The notes below the pieces were generated by a model. That model was given only the letters and a program-made list of their open reading frames with translations. It was not told the origin of the DNA and did not search any database. Both the position numbers and the translations under genes were made by a program. This document shows positions 27,646-36,671 of a DNA stretch of 64,000 nucleotides, piece by piece. Where the stretch lies: assembly GCA_016722295.1 (NCBI GenBank), contig JADKGL010000037.1, forward strand, positions 310,001 through 374,000. The letters are read 5' to 3'. How positions within the stretch are numbered: the stretch's first letter is position 1; every line of letters begins with the position of its first letter. This stretch comes from Saprospiraceae bacterium. Lineage in GTDB: Bacteria > Bacteroidota > Bacteroidia > Chitinophagales > Saprospiraceae.

Positions 27646-30465
27646 ATGAACGATATCCAGTATGTTAACGAGCACCTTTGGATTCATTATGTAGGACATG
27701 GGTTAATTTTACTTGCTTTTTTTTCTGCTATTTATTCTTTTATCTCTGGAATAAAAAGTATTCAAAGCAAAGACCAACTAGCTGTTTCAGATTGGAGTAA
27801 GGCAATGAAGATAGGGTATTTAATTCATATTCTATCTATATTTTCTGCTATCTTATTGATATTTTATATGATGGATCAACATTATTATGAATTTAATTAT
27901 GTTTGGTCACATGTGTCAGATGAATTAGCTCGTAAGTATATTTTATCTGCATTTTGGGAAGGACAAGAAGGTAGTTTTTTATTATGGATGTTTTGGAATT
28001 GTGTATTGGGTTTGTTTTTTTGGAAAAAATTTACTCGATCAAATTATTCAGTTTTAACTGTCATTGTTGGCGTCCAAATTATTATCGTTTCAATGATACT
28101 TGGAATACATATTTCAGGAGTAAAATTAGGAAGTAGCCCATTTGTGCTACTTCGACAAATTATGGATATTCCATTATTTAAAAATGCAGAATATACAAGT
28201 CTAATAAAAGGCAATGGTTTAAATCCACTTTTACAGAATTATTGGATGACTATACATCCTCCTACTTTATTTCTAGGTTTTGCTTCAACAGTGGTTCCAT
28301 TTGCTTATGCTTTTTCTGCATTATGGTTGGGTGAATATAAAGAATGGGTAAAAACTGTGTTGCGTTGGTCACTATTTTCAGGTGCTGTATTAGGATTAGG
28401 AATTTTAATGGGAGCGGCATGGGCATATGAAGCTCTAAGTTTTGGAGGATATTGGGCCTGGGATCCGGTAGAAAATATGTCTTTAGTTCCTTGGATTATA
28501 CTTATTGCTGGAATACATAGTAATCTCATTTCTTTACATACAACTTACGCAAATAAAGCAACGATTTTATTTTATTTAGCTAGTTTTGGTTTGGTCGTTT
28601 ATTCCTCTTTTTTAACTCGAAGTGGTATATTGGGTGAAAGTTCAGCTCATGCTTTTACACAAATGGGATTGGAGTGGCAATTAGTTATTTTTTGCGTAGT
28701 AACGATTTTCGTACCACTAGTTTTATACTTAAAAAAGTTTAAAAATATTCCAACTCCGTCAAAGGAAGAAATCATTGAATCCCGAGAATTTTGGATGTTT
28801 ATAGGAAGTTTAGTTTTTCTATTTAGCGCTGGATTAATAAGTTTTACTACATCAATTCCTGTATTTAATAAATTACTAGACGTATATGGAAATTTCATTG
28901 GATCATCGATGAAAGAATATCATCGAAGTCCACCAGTAAATATTATTGAACATCACAATAGATTTCAAATTTGGATCGCAACATTTTTAGCTTTACTTTC
29001 GGGGTTTACAATTTTCTTGCGGTACTGTGGTACTAGTCTGTCAAAAGTAAGTAAGTCATTCTTTAGAAATATTTTCATTGCATTAATTCCATCACTTGTT
29101 TTTACAATATTAATTTTTCAATATTTGGATAAACAACATTGGAGTCTTTTTATTTTATTGTTTGCAGCATCATGGGTTTGTTTCGCTTCTATTGTCGCTG
29201 CAACTGTAATGATAAAAACTCAATTTAAATTAACAAGTGCTATATTATCTCATTTTGGATTTGGATTATTGCTTATAGGAATCATTTTTTCAGGAATTAA
29301 TAAACGTAATTTTCAAGCAGAAAATTTGTTTCAAGATATAGAAACAGATCCTCTCGAAACTGATATAAAAAAGAACTTTTTATTAATTAAAGGCGAACCT
29401 GCACATTTAGAAGGTTATTCAATCAAATACCTATCTGATACAATGGATAATAAGGTGCGTAGGTATTCTATCGAATTTTCAAAAGAGGATTCATTACATC
29501 CAAATGCAGATAAATTTGAACTTAATCCTGAGATTCAATATGACAACAAGTTAACCAAAGTCGCTGCTTCTAATCCTGCAACCAAGCATTATCTGCACAA
29601 AGATATCTTTACGATAATTTCTCAAATACCTCAATCCCAAATGGATGCTGAATCAGCATCGAAAGCAGAAGACAGTCTCGATTTTGAAATGTACTATATA
29701 GGAATAGGAGATAGTATCTATACTAAACGTCATATCTGCTTTTTAGAAAATGTGGTTTCAAAATTCGAAAAAAATAGTTTTAATGCAATTGATGGAGATC
29801 AATTAATTGAATATAAATTAAAATTTAAATCATTAGAAGATTCTGTTATTCGTACTGCACAACCAGGAATAGTTTTTCGTGAGAATTTAGTATACAAATT
29901 TCCTGATCAAATTGATAAATTTTCAGTTCGAAGTCAAATACCGGATACCATATATCATATTCTTAGTGGTTCAATAAATAATCCAGAACGAAACTTTTTT
30001 TCATTGAAAAGAAATGATAAAATTGAAAAAGATGGCTTTCAGTTTGAGTTACTTGGATTCGAAAATGATGTCAAACTTAATGAAGGAATTATTGAAAAAG
30101 GAGATATTGCAATAGCTGCAAATATTAAAGTTTCTGATGGAGCTACTACTTTTATTGTAAAACCAATTTACATTATTAAAAATAATAAGGTGTTTCCAAT
30201 TCCTTTTGTTCAATTAGATCCAGGAATAACGGTGTTTTTTGAAAAAATTGATCCAGAAAAAGAAATTATGACTTTTTCTTTTAGTAAAAATTATAATGAT
30301 ATTTCCACTTTGTATTTTCCAATTCAATTGTCAGAGAATGCTCCTAGAACGGATTATTTAGTTATGGAAGTAATTGAATTCCCAGGAATCAATTTGGTAT
30401 GGCTAGGTAGTTTAATGATGATATTTGGATTGTTTATTGCCAGTTATTTCAAACGTCATGGATAA
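27646..30465 (+). CDS. ccmF: Cytochrome c haem lyase subunit CcmF
   Basis: The 939-residue polytopic inner-membrane protein is longer than the proteobacterial form (about 650) because of a large soluble C-terminal domain (about 570-910) before a final membrane helix. The tryptophan-rich haem-handling motif reads FGGYWAWDPVENMSLVPW at about 265-282, and membrane segments carry conserved His such as IHPPTLFLGF. It ligates haem to apocytochrome c. The 8-bp overlap with the DUF2520 gene (ATGGATAA) couples their translation. Confidence 0.93.
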   Translation: MNDIQYVNEHLWIHYVGHGLILLAFFSAIYSFISGIKSIQSKDQLAVSDWSKAMKIGYLIHILSIFSAILLIFYMMDQHYYEFNYVWSHVSDELARKYILSAFWEGQEGSFLLWMFWNCVLGLFFWKKFTRSNYSVLTVIVGVQIIIVSMILGIHISGVKLGSSPFVLLRQIMDIPLFKNAEYTSLIKGNGLNPLLQNYWMTIHPPTLFLGFASTVVPFAYAFSALWLGEYKEWVKTVLRWSLFSGAVLGLGILMGAAWAYEALSFGGYWAWDPVENMSLVPWIILIAGIHSNLISLHTTYANKATILFYLASFGLVVYSSFLTRSGILGESSAHAFTQMGLEWQLVIFCVVTIFVPLVLYLKKFKNIPTPSKEEIIESREFWMFIGSLVFLFSAGLISFTTSIPVFNKLLDVYGNFIGSSMKEYHRSPPVNIIEHHNRFQIWIATFLALLSGFTIFLRYCGTSLSKVSKSFFRNIFIALIPSLVFTILIFQYLDKQHWSLFILLFAASWVCFASIVAATVMIKTQFKLTSAILSHFGFGLLLIGIIFSGINKRNFQAENLFQDIETDPLETDIKKNFLLIKGEPAHLEGYSIKYLSDTMDNKVRRYSIEFSKEDSLHPNADKFELNPEIQYDNKLTKVAASNPATKHYLHKDIFTIISQIPQSQMDAESASKAEDSLDFEMYYIGIGDSIYTKRHICFLENVVSKFEKNSFNAIDGDQLIEYKLKFKSLEDSVIRTAQPGIVFRENLVYKFPDQIDKFSVRSQIPDTIYHILSGSINNPERNFFSLKRNDKIEKDGFQFELLGFENDVKLNEGIIEKGDIAIAANIKVSDGATTFIVKPIYIIKNNKVFPIPFVQLDPGITVFFEKIDPEKEIMTFSFSKNYNDISTLYFPIQLSENAPRTDYLVMEVIEFPGINLVWLGSLMMIFGLFIASYFKRHG

Positions 30466-31249
30466 TAAGATTTTCAAGCTTGTATTTATTGGAGCTGGAA
30501 ACGTTGCTTTTTCTTTGGCGAAAAGATGCAAGGAAGTTGGACATGAAATTAGTCAAATCTATGCTAGAAATCCTTTACAAGCGAATGAATTTGCAGAAGT
30601 ATTTAAAGTCGACATTGCAACAAAACTTTCGGATATTACACGATCTGCAGATTATTATTTTTTGTGTGTAAACGATGATGCTATCAATGTACTTTCCAAA
30701 AAATTGGCTGAAGTATTGCCAAATACTAGTATTATCCTTCACACTAGTGGCAGCAGAGGAGTTAATGAAATCGATGCTTACTTCCTGCATCGTATTAATT
30801 TTTATCCCTTACAAACTTTTCTAAAATATAAAAATCCAAATTGGGATACAATTCCGCTTTTTATTGAAGCAAATAGTATTGACTTTGAAAATCATAAATT
30901 ATTTTTTGATACAATTTGTAAAAGAGTTATTCAAATTAATAATGACATAAGAATTGCAATACATGTAGCTGCTGTATTTGTAAACAATTTCACTAACTCT
31001 AATATGATCATAGCTCAAGATATCTTAGCGAAAGCGGGACTAACTTTAGAGGTTTTATACCCATTAATTAATAACACTTTTAATGGTGTACTTACAACTA
31101 ATCCACTCGAAACTCAAACTGGCCCTGCAAAACGCAATGATACCCAAACTATCAATTTGCATAAGGAATACATTGAGGAAAATTGTAGTGAAATTTTAAC
31201 AATTTATGATGACTATACAAAATTTATTTTAGAGCGATTCTACCCTTAA
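30458..31249 (+). CDS. Rossmann-like and DUF2520 domain oxidoreductase
   Basis: The 263-residue protein has an NADP-type fold at the N-terminus with IGAGNVAFSLA at 11-20. A C-terminal helical domain includes FYPLQTF and NDTQTINLHKEY, matching the DUF2520/ketopantoate-reductase-like layout. No substrate is established for the family. The ATG at 30458 is chosen over an upstream TTG at 30425 because it aligns the glycine motif near residue 12 and gives the common 8-bp overlap with ccmF. Confidence 0.85.
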   Translation: MDNKIFKLVFIGAGNVAFSLAKRCKEVGHEISQIYARNPLQANEFAEVFKVDIATKLSDITRSADYYFLCVNDDAINVLSKKLAEVLPNTSIILHTSGSRGVNEIDAYFLHRINFYPLQTFLKYKNPNWDTIPLFIEANSIDFENHKLFFDTICKRVIQINNDIRIAIHVAAVFVNNFTNSNMIIAQDILAKAGLTLEVLYPLINNTFNGVLTTNPLETQTGPAKRNDTQTINLHKEYIEENCSEILTIYDDYTKFILERFYP

Positions 31250-31297
31250 AATGAAAGTATTAATAAAAACAAAATTCTAAGTAAAAAAGTATATTAA

Positions 31298-31531
31298 ATG
31301 AGGATGTTGCAACAGTTTACAAAAGAAGGTATTTTGGTTTCAATTTTAAAGTCAAATGAGAAGTATATATTGAAATTAGAGATTGGTCCTTTTGAACAAG
31401 TTTATAAATTTCTGGAATCAGATGCAATTCAAGATGAAAAATCTGTTGCTAATCTATTAACTACTGAATTTATCGGAAAGGTTTTTGAAGTATTTGACAA
31501 CATGAACTCAAACTATATAAAAGTAAAATGA
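31298..31531 (+). CDS. Small conserved protein of unknown function
   Basis: The 77-residue frame starts MRMLQQFTKEGILVSILKSN and ends TGA at 31529-31531, 4 bp before the end of the convergent helicase. It reads like a compact alpha/beta protein (two strands VSILKSNEKYILKLEIG, then helices) and resembles short Bacteroidota proteins I have seen in unannotated form. No signal peptide or named domain was recognised. It could be co-transcribed with the DUF2520 gene 48 bp upstream. Confidence 0.6.
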   Translation: MRMLQQFTKEGILVSILKSNEKYILKLEIGPFEQVYKFLESDAIQDEKSVANLLTTEFIGKVFEVFDNMNSNYIKVK

Positions 31532-31535
31532 ATCC

Positions 31536-32822
31536 TTAATTGAATTTTCTCATAAATTCTATCACCGCATCATCACACTGAATATCTGTAAATTTTAATC
31601 TGTTTTGTAATCGAATACCTTCCATTGTTCTGCAACGACTCATTGCTACATATGTTTGGCCTTTCTCAAATGCTCCATATCCTAAATCGATGTTGACTTT
31701 ATCAAAAGTTTGTCCTTGACTTTTATGTATGGTAATAGCCCAACCTAACTTTATCGGAAGTTGAGAAAATGTTCCTATGACTTCTGTCTTAATTTGATCC
31801 AAAGAACTATCAAGTGTATATTTAATTATTTCCCAAAGCATATACTGAACTTCAATTTGCTCTCCCGATTTCTCCATTACTACTACAATTGAATCAGCTT
31901 TTAACTCTTCAATTATTCCAAGACTACCATTGACAAAACGTTTGGCAGGATCATTTCTTGTAAATAATATTTGTGCCCCTTTTTTTAAAGTAATAAATTG
32001 TTCAGCAGGGTATTGTGTAGCTAAAACTGAACCAGTTACTTTTGCAGTATAAAAAACTGCTTCTGATTCTATCTGATGTAGTCGTTTTATATTTATCGCA
32101 TTTGCTGTGGCGTTGGTTGCACAAATAGTTATCATTAAATCCTCTGGTTCATTCTGAGAATTATTTTTTACTAAATTCAAATTTAACTCTTCCAACTCTT
32201 CATAATCAATGTCACCATTTCTTATCTGATTTAACAATCTTATAAAGTATGGATCTTTTTGCCTAAAAATCTGGTTCAACTCTATCATTTCAAAATCTTT
32301 CAATTGTTGAAAAACCATAGCGCCAAAAAAATATGGTGTAACATATTGTTTGCTAAAAATCTCGCGTTCTTCTTTATTAACTACAGGAGGCAACTGATAT
32401 CAATCCCCAATCCACAACATAGGAATGCCTCCAAAAGCTTCTGAAGATCTTGTGCTAATTTTAAGAATTTTATCAATGTGATCTAATAAATCAGAACGCA
32501 CCATACTGATTTCATCTATAACAATAAGATCAATTTTAGCCAACATTTTTTCAGGAATTTTCTTATAATCTTGTGTTGAAACAAGATTTGGTGCAATCTT
32601 GAAAAAAGAATGTATAGTTTGACCTTTGATTTGCACTGCAGCAATTCCAGTAGGCGCTAAAATGATCAAATTTCTGTCTAGCAACCTTTGAATAATCCTT
32701 AACATTGTAGTCTTACCAGTTCCGGCTTTGCCAGTTAAAAATAAAACTCCTTTAAGTTTCTCTATTTTATCTAATAAATAATGATGTTCTTCCTTTAAAA
32801 TATATGTTTCTTCAAAACTCAT
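31536..32822 (-). pseudogene. PIF1-like AAA/superfamily 1 DNA helicase, interrupted by in-frame TGA
   Basis: Read through, the frame gives a PIF1/RecD-type helicase of about 428 residues. Walker A is GKAGTGKTT at 31-39, the DE box is VIDEISMV near 102-109, and motif III should read IGD-x-YQLPPVV. At that x (codon 141) the sequence has TGA (32400-32402). The rest runs in the same frame to 31536, with IFRQKDPYF, WAITIHKSQGQTFDKV and YVAMSRCRT (motifs IV-VI). Leu or Phe is usual at the interrupted site, so TTA/TTG to TGA is one base. The downstream part starts only at a TTG. A product ending there would lack half the helicase core. Either a very recent nonsense mutation or a base-call error. Confidence 0.85.
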
Positions 32823-32827
32823 TACAT

Positions 32828-33886
32828 CTATTTGTTCTTTAAATAAACATATACGGGGAAATGATCACTATAGCCATAGTTATATTTATTCCCAGAAAAT
32901 GTTCGCTTTGGATAGTTTTTATACTGTCCGTATTTTTCCATCATGAAATCTTTTTGATAGATGACATGCGAATGATATTGCAATGTTTTTGATTTTGGCG
33001 CACTGGCTCCTTTTGTTAAAATTACTTGATCAAACAAACTCCAACTATCATTATGCGCTAATGTCCCATGACCTACAAGGAAATTACTATAAAAAGGATT
33101 ATAGAGTTCTTTCTCTTTAACGTCTTTTACTTCTTTTCTAGCAGCTAATATAGTCTTAATACTTTCATTATTCGGATTATCATTCAAGTCACCTAAAACA
33201 AATATCTTTGCTTCTGGCTCAATAGTTAAAATTGAATCTATTATACTCCGATTTAACCTAGCAGCAGCTTCTCTTTTAGGCCTACTAGCTTCTTCTCCAC
33301 CTCTTCTTGAAGGCCAGTGGTTGACAGTAACATATATTACATCTTTTCCTAAAATACCTTTTACTAATAAAACATCTCTGGTGAAAATTCGTGAATCATC
33401 ATCTGCATATATATATAGCGGTATTGAGATTGATTTTAAAGGTGTAAACACATTTGCTTGATATAATAACCCAACATCAACTCCTCGAACATCTGGAGAG
33501 TTAAAATGTACTATTTTATAATTAAACTTTTTTAATTTTTCAGTAGAAATTAAGTCTTCCAAAACTTTTTTATTTTCAATTTCAGACACTCCCAATACAT
33601 TTACAGCTCCACCTTTTGATAAATTAGCTAAATCCGAAATAACTGTTGACAATCGCTCTAATTTATCATTATATTTGTCTACCGTCCACTGCTTAGCGCC
33701 TTCAGGCAAAAACTCTTCATCATTTATAATAGAATCATTTACAGTATCAAATAAGTTCTCTAAATTATAGAAGCCCACACTAAAAAGTTCTTGTGAGCTA
33801 TCTACATCAGTTAGAGTAGTCTTTTTTGAACAAGCCAGTAAACCTATTAAAATGAAGCAAAAAGCTATTTTTAATAATAATTTCAT
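32828..33886 (-). CDS. Lipoprotein of the endonuclease/exonuclease/phosphatase (EEP) superfamily
   Basis: The 352-residue protein starts at ATG 33886 with a lipoprotein signal (ILIGLLAC, lipidated Cys19); a longer frame upstream is not needed. The EEP fold is shown by GVSEIENKKVLEDL (metal-binding Glu), VTVNHWPSRRGG, GDLNDNPNN near 245, and YSDHFPVYVYL at the end with the catalytic Asp-His. Members cut nucleic acids or phosphodiesters using Mg2+. The lipid anchor places it on the periplasmic or outer surface. It diverges (59 bp) from a TonB receptor/DUF5689 pair, which suggests extracellular nucleic-acid or phosphoester use. Confidence 0.88.
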   Translation of the reverse strand: MKLLLKIAFCFILIGLLACSKKTTLTDVDSSQELFSVGFYNLENLFDTVNDSIINDEEFLPEGAKQWTVDKYNDKLERLSTVISDLANLSKGGAVNVLGVSEIENKKVLEDLISTEKLKKFNYKIVHFNSPDVRGVDVGLLYQANVFTPLKSISIPLYIYADDDSRIFTRDVLLVKGILGKDVIYVTVNHWPSRRGGEEASRPKREAAARLNRSIIDSILTIEPEAKIFVLGDLNDNPNNESIKTILAARKEVKDVKEKELYNPFYSNFLVGHGTLAHNDSWSLFDQVILTKGASAPKSKTLQYHSHVIYQKDFMMEKYGQYKNYPKRTFSGNKYNYGYSDHFPVYVYLKNK

Positions 33887-33945
33887 ATCATTTTGTTTAA
33901 TATATCTATATAATTGAATAATATTGAGCTCGAAAGACAAAAGCC

Positions 33946-36671
33946 ATGTTCAGAACTTTACTATTATTGCTATCTATAGTTAGTGCAAATCTCTTATTTT
34001 CTCAGGATATTACAGGAAAAATTTTTAATGAAAAGGGATTACCACTTTCAGCAGTCCAAGTATTTAACAGAACTAATGATGCAAATTGCCTTAGCGATGC
34101 TAATGGTATTTTTAAATTGGCCAATTCAAGTCAAGTAGTTGATTTAGTGTTTGTGAAAGATGGTTTTGAACATTCTGAGTACTCTGGTAGTATTTCGGAT
34201 TTAACAAATGAAGGGCTTAAAATTACAATGAAGACAAATGCACTTACTACAACAGAACTATCGAGCAATACTCAAGAAGATGGTGATGATTCCGATAGTC
34301 AAGATGGTGATTTATATAGCTTATTAAGCTCTTCTAGGGATCCTATGATTCAAGTCGCTGCATTTCAATGGAGTAATTTTAGATTTAAACTCCGAGGACT
34401 TGATTACAGATGGAATAATCTAAGTTTTAATGGTTTTGTGATGAATGATCTTGAATTAGGAGGTACACCTTTTTATTTATTTTCAGGGCAAAATCAATTA
34501 TTACGATTTTCACAAAGTTCGTTAGGAGTAGGGGATCATTCTGATGTTTATAATTCAATTGGATTAAATCAAAATTATAACGTAGATGCATCCATATTTA
34601 GAGAGGGTTTGACATTTAACTATTCTAATTCAAATCGCGTATATACTAATCGTGTTGGACTGCATTATGCGAAAAAATTTAAATCCAATTTATCACTTAT
34701 AGCTGGAGCTAGTAGAAGATGGGCTCAAAAAGGTGTAATACCAGGAAATTTTTATGATGCAAATGGTTTTTATCTCGCAGTTACTAAAGAATTTAATCCT
34801 AAATTCAAATTGCGTTTCACTGGCGAATATGCACCAGTAATTCGGGCTAAAAGAAGTGCTGCAACAAAAGAAGTTTATGAATTAGCAAATGATAATTTAT
34901 ATAATTCATATTGGGGTTATCAATTAGGTGATGTTAGAAATTCGAGATCAAATACCACAAAAATTCCAGTGTTTAGTTTGAATTCTGATTATCAAATCAA
35001 AGAGAATATAAAATTAGAATCTGGTATTTTATTTCTAAAGGGAAAAAGGAGCGATAGATCCCTCGATTGGGCCAATGCAAGTGATCCAAGACCTGACTAC
35101 TATCAGAAATTACCTTCTTATATTCTAAATCAAGATATAGCAGATTTAGTTAGAAAATCATGGACTACAGATGATAATATTAGTCAATTGGATTGGGAAA
35201 AATTCTATTACAATAATTATGCTAATATTCGTACAATACTCAATGCGAATGGAATAAGTGGAAATGATGTAACAGGAAAAAAATCCGAATATATCCTTGT
35301 AGATAGACATGCTGATCCTCAAGAATTAGAACATTATAGTACACTTCATTTTGTTGTAAAAAAATGGAAGGCCAATATAAATTACAGAATGGAATTTGCT
35401 CAAAAAGAAAATTATCAATCCTTAAGTGATTTATTGGGAGGCGATTTCTTTTTAGATCAATTGGATTTTGTTGAAGATCTAAGCCAAGCACATCCTGATG
35501 CTGACAAAATTAACAAATTAGTATACAAAGGAGATCGCTTAGGCTACAATTACATTAGTAAGCAGACAAAATATTCATTGTCTACACAATGGTTCAGGCC
35601 TACTAAAAAATTTGATTTATTGCTTGGGTCATCTCTTTCAGTAGTTAACAACCAAAGGGAAGGTCTATGGCGAAATTTTAGATTTGCAAATTCATTGGGT
35701 AATTCTGCAAAAATTACATCAATTGGATATGATGCCAAAGCAGCTTTGACCTATAAGATAAATGGCAGAAACTATATTCAATCAGTTAATTCAGTTCAAA
35801 ATGCTGCTCCAGCTTTTGAGCAAATATTCATAAATCCTGAATGGTCAAATTCCGTATTAGATCCTGTTAAAAACGCAAATGTCTTAAATACAACATTGCA
35901 CTATTATTATAGGAGTCCTGAGTTGAGGATAAAAATAGGTGGGTATTTTATTCAATTAAAAGACATGACCATAAATAAAAGCTTTTTTCTCGATAATGGC
36001 GCAGAAGATGAAGCCAATACAGAGTTGACAGATGGCGGACTTGTCAATGCATTTTATACGAATTGGGATCAACAAAACATGGGTATTGAAGCTACAGTCG
36101 ATGTTAACATAGGAAGAGGATTTAGTTCTGTAATTGCGTTAAATGCTGGTGATTACAAAAATCTAAATAGACCAAAATTAAAAATCTATGATCAGTTCAG
36201 CACCGCATCTGCAGAACAAATTATTTATCTTAAAAATTATTATATTCCTAGCACTCCACAATTGGCAGCTTATGTAGGCTTAAAATATGAATTAAAGCGA
36301 AATGGCTTTCTTACGCTTAGTCTATCGCACTTAAGTCAAAATTATGTTGAGCCTAGTCCATTGCGTAGAACAAGTGTAGCAGTACAAGGAGTAGAAAGGA
36401 ATAGTGCTCTTTTCCATAAGATCATAGATCAAGAAAAATTAGATAATGCATTAAGCTTAGATTTTTTTGGTTTTAAAAGCATTTATATTTTTAAAAAATA
36501 TTGTGCATTTAGTTTGGGGGTAAACAACATACTTAATAATAAAAATTTAATCTCAGGGGATTTGAACAAAATCGTTTTGATTTTACAGAAAAAAAAGTAG
36601 ATCGATTTCCTAGCAAATACTTCTACTTACAAGGCATTAATTACTTTTTAAATTTGAATATCGGATTATGA
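33946..36671 (+). pseudogene. TonB-dependent outer-membrane receptor with N-terminal carboxypeptidase-regulatory-like domain, 3' frameshift
   Basis: The protein has a signal peptide (1-19), a CarboxypepD_reg-like beta-sandwich (about 20-95), then plug and 22-strand barrel regions. As read, the frame stops at 36600 (884 residues) with a nonsense-like tail ILQKKK. After SGG at 36556-36559 (GGGG), adding one G restores the canonical TonB-receptor ending: GFEQNRFDFTEKK... SKYFYLQGINYFLNLNIGL then TGA at 36669-36671, overlapping the next ATG as ATGA. The loss of the final barrel strands would harm insertion. It is a one-base deletion in a homopolymer, so an assembly error is likely. TBDTs import large substrates using TonB energy. 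Confidence 0.88.

Noticed and set aside
30425..30457. TTG upstream start for the DUF2520 protein
   Set aside because: The ATG at 30458 gives the usual glycine-motif position and the 8-bp ccmF overlap.
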